A stretch of DNA of 13,500 bases, from the NCBI GenBank assembly GCA_032126435.1, contig JAQBBE010000077.1, forward strand, positions 1-13,500, in the 5' to 3' direction. This DNA comes from JAAXQD01 sp032126435 (GTDB lineage Bacteria > Desulfobacterota > Desulfobacteria > Desulfobacterales > UBA11574). The position numbers and the translations under genes are program-made. Of the stretch, positions 6,004-12,511 are shown one piece after another; position 1 is the stretch's first letter; every line of letters starts with the position of its first letter. The notes below the pieces were generated by a model. The model searched no databases, was not told the DNA's origin, and saw only the letters and a program-made list of their open reading frames with translations.

Positions 6004-8424
6004 TTATTCGGCCGGCAAGGTGGCATCAAACTTTTCCACCAGGTGCTGGGTAATGCTTTGGTGAATATGATTTATCCTGGTATCTTCCAGAGTTTCATCT
6101 AAAGATCTGTAGGTTATTCTCAATGAGACACTTTTTCTTACTTCAGGAATCGGGTCTCCTTCAAAGACATCAAAGAGGTGTATGGTTTCCATCAATTCTT
6201 CATTTAGCATTTCAACGTATTGAATGATCTTGTACGTCTCAACGTCCTTATTAATAATAAGGGTAATATCCCTCGATGTTGCCGGATATCTTGGAATTGG
6301 ATGGGTGGATTTCTTATCAGATAATAATTGAATAAGCCGGTCGAGGTCAAGTTCAAAAATAAACGCTCTTTGCTTCAAGTCGTAATTGGCAAGTACTTTA
6401 GGGTGTAATTCTCCCACAAGTCCCATGGGCTCGTTTTTAACGAGAATCTGAGCCGTAGCGCCGGGTTTTGTATAAAAACAAGAGGTTGGCGACATTCGTG
6501 TGAAGATGGTATTCACAATCCCCAGTTTCCTTAACAGCTCTTCAACCACGCCTTTTAGGTCATAAAAATCACAATCGACCTCCTTGGAAAACCAGACCGG
6601 ATCGATGGCTGTTCCGGTCCAGAGTCCTGAAAACATTTCAAATTCATTCGGCTGAGTATCTTCCTGGCCCGTGTCGATAAAGACATTGCCAATCTCAAAC
6701 AGCTTCAGATTTTTGTTTTGCACCGACAAATTGTACTTCATTGTTTCAAGAAGACCGGGGACCAGAGACGTTCGCATCACCGATTGATCTTCGGACAGCG
6801 GATTTAATATCCGCATCACCTGTCTTTTGGGATCATCCAATGCGAGTTCAAGGAGATCACAGGATCGTTCGCTGACAAAACTGTAATTTATGGCTTCGTT
6901 GAACCCCAGCCCCGTCATCAGAACTTTGATTCGATCTCTGGATTCGATCTTTTTTGAGGGATGCGTTGCTTCGGCCGGTATCAGCGGAAATGTCGTTTCG
7001 ATGTTGTTATAACCGTATAGCCGTGCAATCTCTTCGGTAATATCTTCAAATCTGGCGATATCGACCCTGCAGGATGGCGGGATCACCCGAAGTCGGTCAG
7101 CGTCTATTTTTTCAACTTCAAATTCAATCGATTTCAAGTAATTTCCGATATCATTGACATTGAGCGGGGTGCCCAGGCGGCGATTTAAATCCTTGCCGTT
7201 GAATTCGATGGTTTTTTCAGAAAAAGGATTTGGGTATTCGTCGATGATCCCTTTAACGAGTTTGCCGCCGCCGATTTCGGCAATGAGTTGTGTCGCTCGC
7301 TTTAATGCAGTGATGGTTCCGCCGTGATCGACCCCCCGTTCGAAACGGTGAGATGCATCGGTATTCAATCCTGTTTTTTTGGATGTTTTTCGAATACAAA
7401 CCGGGTCAAAATACGCGCTTTCAAGGAGAATCCTTGTGGTGGTGTCTTCGACTTCCGAATTCAGTCCGCCCATTACACCTGCAAGGGCAACCGGCTTTTC
7501 ACCGTCGCAAATCATCAGCATTTCCGGGTCCAGGCGGCGTTCTTTTCCATCCAGAGTGATGAAGGTTTCGCCCTCACCGGCTGTTCGAACCACAATACGG
7601 TTTTCGGCAAGGTGGTCAAAGTCAAAGGCATGAAGCGGCTGGCCGGCCTCCATCATTACGAAGTTGGTGATGTCAACGACATTGTTGATGGGTTTCAACC
7701 CCACTGAAATAAGCCGATCCTGAAGCCAGAAAGGAGACGGCCCAATGGTGATATCAAAAATAAGACTGGCAGCATATCTCGGACAAAGGTCTGGGGCCAT
7801 GAGTGTTACAGAGGTATGATTTGAAATGTCATCAAAGGATTCAGGCAATAAAATTTTAGGATATGACACCTTTTTGTTTTGGAATGCCGCAATTTCGCGA
7901 GCCGTTCCAATGATGCTGAGGCAGTCGGGTCTGTTGGGCGTCAGGTCTATTTCGAACACAGGGTCTGACAGATCAAGGGCCTTATTGAGCGTATCCCCCA
8001 CCGAAAGATTATTGGCAAGTTCCATGATGCCGTCACTGTTGATGCCGAGTCCCAGTTCGACTTCGCTGCAGAGCATCCCTTCCGAAGTCTCTCCCCGGAT
8101 GATACCTTTTTTAAGGACGGGTCCTTTTGGGAAACACGTGCCGGGCAAAGCACACGGGGCAAGCATATCCTTTTTGGCATTGGGCGCGCCACAAACAACC
8201 GTGATGACGCGTTCACCGATATCGACACTGCAGAGTTTCAGGTTGTCAGCATTCGGGTGGGGTTCAACGGTGGTTATCCGGCCGATGACAACACGGTTCA
8301 AATAATCGTAACGGTCTGAAACAGCTTCAACTTCAAGTCCGGCCATGGTGAGTGCATCAGCCAGATCATCTGGATTCATGTCAACGCTAACATATTCTTT
8401 TAACCAGTTTAAACTGACTTTCAT
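6004..8424 (-). CDS. pheT: Phenylalanine-tRNA ligase beta subunit
   Basis: This is the beta subunit of the alpha2-beta2 PheRS that charges tRNA-Phe; it carries tRNA-binding and editing functions. At 806 residues it is the full-length long form. Domains: N-terminal part then the EMAP-like tRNA-binding OB fold (about 40-150, VVIGRITTVEPHPNADNLKL), B3/4 editing domain (about 210-385, including NVVDITNFVMMEAGQPLHAFD), B5 DNA-binding-like domain (about 400-478), catalytic-like core (about 480-690) and C-terminal ferredoxin-fold anticodon-binding domain (about 712-805, starting near PRYPATSRDITLI). Its ATG lies one base after the pheS stop codon, implying translational coupling. It is the last gene before the palindromic element. 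Confidence 0.98.
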   Translation of the reverse strand: MKVSLNWLKEYVSVDMNPDDLADALTMAGLEVEAVSDRYDYLNRVVIGRITTVEPHPNADNLKLCSVDIGERVITVVCGAPNAKKDMLAPCALPGTCFPKGPVLKKGIIRGETSEGMLCSEVELGLGINSDGIMELANNLSVGDTLNKALDLSDPVFEIDLTPNRPDCLSIIGTAREIAAFQNKKVSYPKILLPESFDDISNHTSVTLMAPDLCPRYAASLIFDITIGPSPFWLQDRLISVGLKPINNVVDITNFVMMEAGQPLHAFDFDHLAENRIVVRTAGEGETFITLDGKERRLDPEMLMICDGEKPVALAGVMGGLNSEVEDTTTRILLESAYFDPVCIRKTSKKTGLNTDASHRFERGVDHGGTITALKRATQLIAEIGGGKLVKGIIDEYPNPFSEKTIEFNGKDLNRRLGTPLNVNDIGNYLKSIEFEVEKIDADRLRVIPPSCRVDIARFEDITEEIARLYGYNNIETTFPLIPAEATHPSKKIESRDRIKVLMTGLGFNEAINYSFVSERSCDLLELALDDPKRQVMRILNPLSEDQSVMRTSLVPGLLETMKYNLSVQNKNLKLFEIGNVFIDTGQEDTQPNEFEMFSGLWTGTAIDPVWFSKEVDCDFYDLKGVVEELLRKLGIVNTIFTRMSPTSCFYTKPGATAQILVKNEPMGLVGELHPKVLANYDLKQRAFIFELDLDRLIQLLSDKKSTHPIPRYPATSRDITLIINKDVETYKIIQYVEMLNEELMETIHLFDVFEGDPIPEVRKSVSLRITYRSLDETLEDTRINHIHQSITQHLVEKFDATLPAE

Positions 8425-8425
8425 G

Positions 8426-9433
8426 TTAAAACTGCCTTAAAAATCTTAGATCATTTTGAAAGTATTTTCGAATATCATCAATCCCGTATTTCAGCATGGC
8501 AATCCGTTCCACACCCATTCCGAAAGCAAAACCGGAATAGCGGGTTGTATCGTATCCGACATTTTCAAACACTGCAGGGTGAACCATGCCGGAACCGAGG
8601 ACTTCCAGCCAGCCGGTTTTTGAACATACTCTGCATCCATCGCCTTTGCAAATAACGCACCGAATATCGACTTCAGCACTCGGTTCGGTAAATGGGAAAA
8701 AGCTGGGCCGGAATCTGAGACTGGTCTCTGGGTCGAACATCTGGTGGACAAATGTGGTTAAAATACCTTTAAGGTCGCCGAACGATATATTTTCATCGAC
8801 CAGAAGCCCTTCAACCTGATGAAACATGGGCGTGTGCGTTAAATCGGAATCACAACGGTAGACCTTGCCGGGTGAAATTATTCTTACCGGAGGTTTCTGT
8901 TTCTCCATGATTCGGGGCTGAGTCGGAGAGGTATGGGTTCGAAGAACGATGTTCTCTGATATATAAAAGGTGTCCTGCATATCTCTTGCAGGGTGATTTT
9001 TAGGGATATTCAGCGCTTCGAAGTTGTAATAATCGGTTTCAACCTCAGGCCCTTCAGCAACGTCAAATCCCAGCCGGATAAAAATGTTGGAAATCTCCTG
9101 GGTAATCTGGGTAATCGGATGCAGAGATCCTTGGGGGACAACTCTTCCGGGGAGCGAAACATCCAACCGGCCATCTGCTTCACCAGCGGCGGCTTCCAGT
9201 TGTTTCAGGGTTTTTTTGAATAATGTTTCAAGGATTTTTTTGGTCTCATTGGCCTTCTTTCCTGCCTTCGGCCGGATTTCTTTCGGCAGTTTTGAAACAT
9301 TTCTTAAATACCGGGTGACCGCTCCTTTTCGGCCCAGATACCGGACGGAAATTGCCTTGATACTTTCAGGGTCGGATGCGTATTCAAGCTCTTTGAGCGC
9401 TTCTTCTTTTATCTGTTCTATGGTTTTTTCCAA
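8426..9433 (-). CDS. pheS: Phenylalanine-tRNA ligase alpha subunit
   Basis: This is the catalytic alpha subunit of PheRS. The 335-residue product has an N-terminal coiled coil (about 1-85) and the class II catalytic core. The core shows HPARDMQDTFY (147-157), motif 2 region LRTHTSPTQPRIM (164-176), PFTEPSAEVD (247-256) and motif 3 GFAFGMGVERIAMLKYGIDDIR (301-322). Four cysteines in CVICKGDGCRVC (259-270) form a small zinc-knuckle-like insert that other PheS proteins also carry. The first usable start is TTG at 9433; an in-frame stop lies four codons upstream, and the ribosome binding site is poor. A 27-codon frame bridges the 93-base gap from rplT, which may matter for its translation. Confidence 0.97.
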   Translation of the reverse strand: MEKTIEQIKEEALKELEYASDPESIKAISVRYLGRKGAVTRYLRNVSKLPKEIRPKAGKKANETKKILETLFKKTLKQLEAAAGEADGRLDVSLPGRVVPQGSLHPITQITQEISNIFIRLGFDVAEGPEVETDYYNFEALNIPKNHPARDMQDTFYISENIVLRTHTSPTQPRIMEKQKPPVRIISPGKVYRCDSDLTHTPMFHQVEGLLVDENISFGDLKGILTTFVHQMFDPETSLRFRPSFFPFTEPSAEVDIRCVICKGDGCRVCSKTGWLEVLGSGMVHPAVFENVGYDTTRYSGFAFGMGVERIAMLKYGIDDIRKYFQNDLRFLRQF

Positions 9434-9446
9434 TTTTGGACTCTAT

Positions 9447-9530
9447 CTATAAAGCATTTCCGGACGAATTTAAGATCAACAGCAAAAAACCTTTTGGTTT
9501 CTGCATGTTGCTGATCCGGATTAGGGTCAT
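9447..9530 (-). CDS. Possible 27-residue leader ORF between rplT and pheS
   Basis: A short frame starts at an ATG overlapping the rplT stop codon (ATGA) and ends in TAG 13 bases before the pheS TTG start. It would encode MTLIRISNMQKPKGFLLLIL and seven more residues. It contains only one Phe, so it is not a classic pheST attenuation peptide. It could nevertheless carry ribosomes from rplT to the weak pheS start. It may equally be a chance frame. Confidence 0.22.
   Translation of the reverse strand: MTLIRISNMQKPKGFLLLILNSSGNAL
9480..9513 (-). promoter_or_regulatory. Nested hairpin in the rplT-pheS spacer
   Basis: CAGCAA (9480-9485) pairs with TTGCTG (9508-9513). Inside it AAACC pairs with GGTTT (9487-9491 with 9496-9500) around a TTTT loop. 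Read on the minus strand, the inner stem AAACC-AAAA-GGTTT runs into TTTG, a weak terminator-like shape. It could attenuate pheST or simply be an mRNA structure. Confidence 0.35.
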
Positions 9531-9877
9531 AACTGTTCTGATGCCAGTTTGGCAATCTGGGTAAAGCCCGATGGATCGGATATTGCCAATTCAGCCAGAA
9601 CTTTTCGGTCCAGCTCTACACCGGCAAGCTTCAACCCGTGAACGAATTTGCTGTAAGATAGATTGTTCATCCGTGTAGCCGCATTGATCCTGGCAATCCA
9701 GAGTCTCCGGAAATCACGCTTGCGAACTCTGCGATCCCGGTAAGCATACATCAGCGCCTTATCTACGGCATCAGCTGCTGTACGAAATAATTTGCTGCGG
9801 CCTCCACGAAATCCTTTGGCTAATTTTAGAACCTTTTTTCTGCGTCTTCTTGCTTTAAAACCTCTTTTAACTCGCAT
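9527..9877 (-). CDS. rplT: Large ribosomal subunit protein bL20
   Basis: bL20 is an early 23S rRNA-binding assembly protein. The 116 residues match the family in length and composition: an extended basic N-terminus (MRVKRGFKARRRRKKVLKLA) and a helical RNA-binding C-terminal domain (about 60-116, with NNLSYSKFVHGLKLAGVELDRKVLAELA). ATG is preceded by GGAG. It lies 31 bases after rpmI, in the universal infC-rpmI-rplT order. In several bacteria bL20 represses its own operon by binding the mRNA leader. Confidence 0.98.
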   Translation of the reverse strand: MRVKRGFKARRRRKKVLKLAKGFRGGRSKLFRTAADAVDKALMYAYRDRRVRKRDFRRLWIARINAATRMNNLSYSKFVHGLKLAGVELDRKVLAELAISDPSGFTQIAKLASEQL

Positions 9878-9908
9878 AAATTTTCTCCTAAACCTCTATC
9901 CAAATCCC

Positions 9909-10106
9909 CTATCCATTGGGGAGCAGCAGTTTAAGTGCTTTTCTATTGGTTTTGTCAATGATTTGACTTTGCCTTAAACCACGTTTACGCTTTGTAGTTT
10001 TTTTGGTTAAAATATGACTTGCATGTGATTTCGAAAAAACGAATTTTCCGGTTCCTGTTTTTTTAAAACGCTTTGCGGCGGCTCGATTTGTTTTTATTTT
10101 TGGCAT
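9909..10106 (-). CDS. rpmI: Large ribosomal subunit protein bL35
   Basis: This 65-residue, highly basic protein shows the family hallmarks: MPKIKTNRAAAKRFKKTGTG at the N-terminus, the SHASHILTKKTTKRKRGLR centre and a C-terminal KLLLPNG. The start ATG has a good ribosome binding site (GGAGAGGA). It lies between infC, across a 203-base gap with regulatory structure, and rplT. Confidence 0.98.
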   Translation of the reverse strand: MPKIKTNRAAAKRFKKTGTGKFVFSKSHASHILTKKTTKRKRGLRQSQIIDKTNRKALKLLLPNG

Positions 10107-10134
10107 TTTTTTATCCTCTCCGATGTTTCAAACA

Positions 10135-10177
10135 TAGATGGCGTGAACCATAGACGGATTCCAGCCCACGCCATCTA
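10135..10177 (-). promoter_or_regulatory. rpmI leader hairpin 2 (candidate bL20 operator)
   Basis: A perfect 11-bp inverted repeat TAGATGGCGTG/CACGCCATCTA (10135-10145 with 10167-10177) surrounds a 21-base loop, about 30 bases before the rpmI start. It has no T tract on either side, so it is not a terminator. Its position suits translational control of rpmI-rplT. The minus-strand loop contains GGCTGGAA, which could pair with TTCAGCC at the top of the upstream hairpin (one G-U pair). Confidence 0.5.
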
Positions 10178-10203
10178 CATAAACAGTATATACTAAACAT
10201 TGA

Positions 10204-10233
10204 TGATGAATTCGCAACCGGCTGAATTCATCA
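10204..10233 (-). promoter_or_regulatory. rpmI leader hairpin 1
   Basis: A perfect 10-bp inverted repeat TGATGAATTC/GAATTCATCA (10204-10213 with 10224-10233) has a 10-base loop. No T tract follows, so it is unlikely to be an intrinsic terminator. It lies just downstream of a promoter-like sequence and would be the first structure of an rpmI-rplT leader RNA. Confidence 0.5.
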
Positions 10234-10254
10234 ACAGTTCACTGACGCCCCCCT

Positions 10255-10282
10255 ATGATAAACAGGTTTTTATTATTTGCAA
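10255..10282 (-). promoter_or_regulatory. Candidate promoter for rpmI-rplT
   Basis: On the minus strand, TTGCAA (10277-10282) and TATCAT (10255-10260) are separated by 16 bases, with A/T-rich spacer. This predicts a start near 10248 and a leader of about 140 nt before rpmI carrying both hairpins. Confidence 0.45.
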
Positions 10283-10309
10283 TAACGGGTTGTCAAGACA
10301 CAATTATTT

Positions 10310-10855
10310 TTATACGGGTTTCGGTGCCAGGACCATCACCATTGTGCGGCCTTCAATTTTGGGATGCTGTTCAACCGAGGCAATCTCTTCTGTTTCCTGA
10401 GCAATCTTTTCGAGCAGACTCCGGCCCTGCTGGGTGAGTGTAATTTCTCGGCCCCTGAAAATGACGGTTACCTTGACTTTATCCTTTCTATCGATGAACT
10501 TTTTGATATGGTTGATTTTTGTGTTAAGGTCGTGGTCACCCGTCTTTGGACGCACCTTTATCTCTTTGAGCTGAAATGTGGTTTGTTTCTTTTTGGCCTC
10601 CTGTTTCTTTTTGGTCAGCTCATATTTGTACCGGCCGTAATCCATGATTTTGCAAACAGGAGGATCAGCGTTCGGTGAAATTTCCACCAGATCAAGGCCG
10701 AAATCGTTGGCAACAGCAATTGCTTTGTAAGTCGGTATAACGCCGATCTGGTTGCCGTCAGGATCTATGACTCTGACATCTTTTGCCCTTATATTTCTGT
10801 TGATATTTATTCGATTTGATCTGTTTGTCCGATTTGTACGTTTCGAAATAGCTAT
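10310..10855 (-). CDS. infC: Translation initiation factor IF-3, probable AUA start
   Basis: IF-3 keeps 30S subunits free and enforces correct start-codon choice. The N domain begins at RININRNIRAKDVRVIDPDG; the linker is the Lys-rich helix around KKKQEAKKKQ; the C domain has KEIKVRPKTGDHDLNTKI and ends TMVMVLAPKPV. The frame is open to a GTG at 10900, but that GTG sits in the loop of a hairpin (10887-10916) with no ribosome binding site. A near-perfect Shine-Dalgarno AGGAGGTG (10862-10869) lies inside that longer frame and places ATA at 10855 seven bases after AGGAGG; ATT at 10849 is thirteen away. From ATA the protein is 181 residues, normal for IF-3. infC using a rare non-AUG start that IF-3 itself rejects is the known autoregulation in E. 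coli (AUU). Confidence 0.93.
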   Translation of the reverse strand: MAISKRTNRTNRSNRININRNIRAKDVRVIDPDGNQIGVIPTYKAIAVANDFGLDLVEISPNADPPVCKIMDYGRYKYELTKKKQEAKKKQTTFQLKEIKVRPKTGDHDLNTKINHIKKFIDRKDKVKVTVIFRGREITLTQQGRSLLEKIAQETEEIASVEQHPKIEGRTMVMVLAPKPV

Positions 10856-10861
10856 TCTTCC

Positions 10862-10869
10862 ACCTCCTA
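10862..10869 (-). promoter_or_regulatory. Strong Shine-Dalgarno that decides the infC start
   Basis: AGGAGGTG on the minus strand, 8 bases complementary to the 16S 3' end. It is the strongest ribosome binding site in the window and points to ATA 10855 as start codon. Confidence 0.8.
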
Positions 10870-10886
10870 GGCCATAAATTATTGCC

Positions 10887-10916
10887 GTTCTCTCTCGCAC
10901 GAAATCGCGGGAGAAC
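10887..10916 (-). promoter_or_regulatory. infC leader hairpin
   Basis: GTTCTCTCTCGC (10887-10898) pairs with GCGGGAGAAC (10907-10916), with a two-base bulge and an 8-base loop. It lies about 20 bases upstream of the infC Shine-Dalgarno. It is not followed by a T tract on the minus strand, so it is more likely a leader structure or operator than a terminator. Confidence 0.4.
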
Positions 10917-11020
10917 CCTCTATTTTTTAAAGATATCCCATGTAAAGCATCACGAACATAAAGTGAAGTCTGAAATATATAAGAACACTAATAAATGCAA
11001 GAAAAAAATGCAAGAAAATA
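10917..11020 (-). other. A/T-rich infC upstream region
   Basis: No gene. It is A/T rich, with a tandem direct repeat of ATGCAAGAAAA (10995-11005 and 11008-11018). A loose promoter-like pair on the minus strand, TTGCAT then TATATT 15 bases later, could drive infC but spacing is short. thrS, often upstream of infC, is not here. Confidence 0.35.
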
Positions 11021-11040
11021 AAACCGAGTCGGCTCCGTTT
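11010..11040 (-). terminator. Probable intrinsic terminator after the deaminase gene
   Basis: On the minus strand, AAACGGAG-CCGA-CTCGGTTT (11021-11040) forms an 8-position stem with one G-G mismatch and is followed by TATTTTCTTG. It would end the HsdR-N-like/deaminase transcript and insulate infC. Confidence 0.55.
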
Positions 11041-11067
11041 CGCTTCTCAACCGGCGTGTGATTTTCG

Positions 11068-11223
11068 TACGTGTTCAGGGGGTGCGTTTCGCCGTGTAAC
11101 GATATTGGCGGAGTGGCTTCGTTATTTCAATGACTTAGCGGTGGGGGAGACTGCTAAGTCATTGAAATGACCAGACACGTAGACACCGGAGTGAAGCGGG
11201 GGAGCGCACCCCCTGAACACGTA
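11068..11223. repeat. 156-bp palindromic element upstream of infC
   Basis: Perfect 19-bp terminal inverted repeats TACGTGTTCAGGGGGTGCG (11068-11086) and its complement (11205-11223) share a centre with a perfect 16-bp inner pair ATTTCAATGACTTAGC/GCTAAGTCATTGAAAT (11124-11139 with 11153-11168). The segments between are not complementary. ATTTTC occurs just outside both ends (11061-11066, 11227-11232), possibly a target duplication. No coding capacity. It is unrelated in sequence to the element at 5791-5980. Confidence 0.65.
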
Positions 11224-11261
11224 GGAATTTTCCGCTCCAGACAGATAAAATCTCCGGGACG

Positions 11262-11765
11262 TCATGGCTGCCTGAGTGTGTAGTCCGCTAAAAGGCTTCC
11301 TTGCCAGTAAGAATTTTCAGAATTATTAAAAAACGCCTGGAAAAGTTCCAGGCTCTCTTTTCGTAAGATGTTCGGAACAACGGAGATTCGACTGTTTTTG
11401 TAAAGCGGCATCAAATTGTTCAAATCGCAGCTCAAGCCGCCGCCCATGACGTCTTCGTAGGCATAAACAATTTCGCTGATACCGCTTAAAATCAGAGCCC
11501 CCAGGCACATGAGGCAGGGCTCCAGTGTGGTGAAAAGGATGATTCTCTCATTATCCCTATTGATCTCCAAATCGGCCAGACGCTTTAATGCAATCATTTC
11601 TGCATGGTCGATCTCATTGGGGATATTTCCGGCGGTACCCTTTCGGGCACCGGTTGTCAGAATCCGATCTTCATGAACCACCACACATCCCACCGGGAAT
11701 TCTCCGGCGGATAAGGCGTTTCTTGCCTGATTTAAAGCCTTTTTCATGAAATATTCATAGTCCAT
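11262..11765 (-). CDS. Zinc-dependent nucleoside deaminase, TadA/CMP-deaminase superfamily
   Basis: The 167-residue product has the cytidine deaminase fold signature. FPVGCVVV (23-30) is the beta strand before the site. HAE (54-56) supplies a zinc ligand and the catalytic Glu, and PCLMC (83-87) supplies the two Cys zinc ligands. Overall it resembles tRNA adenosine-34 deaminase TadA. It departs after residue 100: EDVMGGGLSCDLNNLMPLY replaces the usual TadA D-x-K-x-G-A-x-G-S segment, and the expected LNH region is not evident. It may therefore be a TadA paralogue acting on a free base or nucleoside rather than tRNA. It lies 41 bases after the HsdR-N-like gene on the same strand, probably cotranscribed. 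Confidence 0.85.
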   Translation of the reverse strand: MDYEYFMKKALNQARNALSAGEFPVGCVVVHEDRILTTGARKGTAGNIPNEIDHAEMIALKRLADLEINRDNERIILFTTLEPCLMCLGALILSGISEIVYAYEDVMGGGLSCDLNNLMPLYKNSRISVVPNILRKESLELFQAFFNNSENSYWQGSLLADYTLRQP

Positions 11766-11806
11766 AGGTTTGGTATTCCATCAAATCTCAACCAAAATTC
11801 AGTGGG

Positions 11807-12367
11807 TTATAATCTGCATATGGTATCATCACACGGACAGCTCCCATCGACTTCAAAGGCATAAAGGATTCTCGATTCCATTTCAGCCTGTTTTGCCGAT
11901 ATCTGATCAAAGTCTGTTTTTTCAACCCGTTGGACAAGTGTGGCTTTGGCGGGTATCGATTCGAGACCGGATGATATGATTTTGCCTGTCGCGCCCTCAA
12001 TAATGTCTGCATCCTTGCCGTTTGTAACCACCGCAATCGGAACCTGATACGGTGCCACGAGTCTCGATGCCGCCAATGCGGGTCGGTGCCGGGTAACCAG
12101 AGAGCCGGGGCCGTATTTTATGATCATGCAGATCCTTTCGGAAAGGTTAACAACAAAGTCGATCTTCAAAATTGCGTGTTTATTTTCAGCCGCTACACGG
12201 AGTCCGAAACGGGGCTGGATCTGGTTTTTGAGGTATCCCTTATGCTCCACCAGCATGCGAGCCAGTTGCTGTCGGTATCTTTCATCATGTGTGTCCGGAA
12301 TTTTTTCACCGGTAACAAAATCGATCAGTTCACCGAGAACGAGGTGATGCCCTTGGGTCTCTTTCAA
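11807..12367 (-). CDS. HsdR N-terminal-domain-like small protein (possible degenerate nuclease)
   Basis: The 186-residue product resembles stand-alone proteins with the type I restriction HsdR N-terminal domain (a PD-(D/E)XK nuclease-like fold). Recognisable parts are DERYRQQLARMLVEHKGYLK (28-47), KIDFVVNL with Asp70 (68-75), ICMIIKYGPGSL with Lys84 (79-90) and PYQVPIAVVTNGKDADIIE (106-124). In active enzymes the lysine belongs to E-x-K; here the acidic position is Ile82, so catalysis is doubtful. A Cys-rich tail CPCDDTIC (177-184) could bind metal. No modification or specificity subunit is nearby, so this is not a restriction system. The start is TTG at 12367, with GGAAGG about 12 bases upstream; no ATG or GTG is available. 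Function unknown. Confidence 0.7.
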   Translation of the reverse strand: MKETQGHHLVLGELIDFVTGEKIPDTHDERYRQQLARMLVEHKGYLKNQIQPRFGLRVAAENKHAILKIDFVVNLSERICMIIKYGPGSLVTRHRPALAASRLVAPYQVPIAVVTNGKDADIIEGATGKIISSGLESIPAKATLVQRVEKTDFDQISAKQAEMESRILYAFEVDGSCPCDDTICRL

Positions 12368-12449
12368 CGCTTTATTGAACCTTCCCAGCCCGGATCGATG
12401 GGTGGCAAAAAGGTAATGGAATTATAGAAAAAATTCAATCGACCCGGAA

Positions 12450-12478
12450 AGCATAAAATAAGATCTTCAGGATGTAAA
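12450..12478 (-). promoter_or_regulatory. Candidate promoter for the HsdR-N-like/deaminase unit
   Basis: On the minus strand, TTTACA (12473-12478) and TATGCT (12450-12455) are 17 bases apart in the 144-base divergent region between this unit and the dGTPase-like gene. It predicts a start near 12443. Confidence 0.4.
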
Positions 12479-12511
12479 GCGTCAAATATTTCTTTACAAT
12501 TAAATTTTCCT

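Noticed and set aside
10856..10900. infC start at GTG 10900 giving a 196-residue protein
   Set aside because: The GTG is in a hairpin loop without a ribosome binding site, and the extra residues are encoded over the strong Shine-Dalgarno itself.
10994..11018. Tandem ATGCAAGAAAA repeat as a CRISPR or iteron array
   Set aside because: Only two copies 13 bases apart in A-rich DNA, with no spacers or associated genes.
11807..12367. Type I restriction-modification system
   Set aside because: No hsdM, hsdS or helicase domain is present; only a short HsdR-N-like domain with an incomplete catalytic motif.
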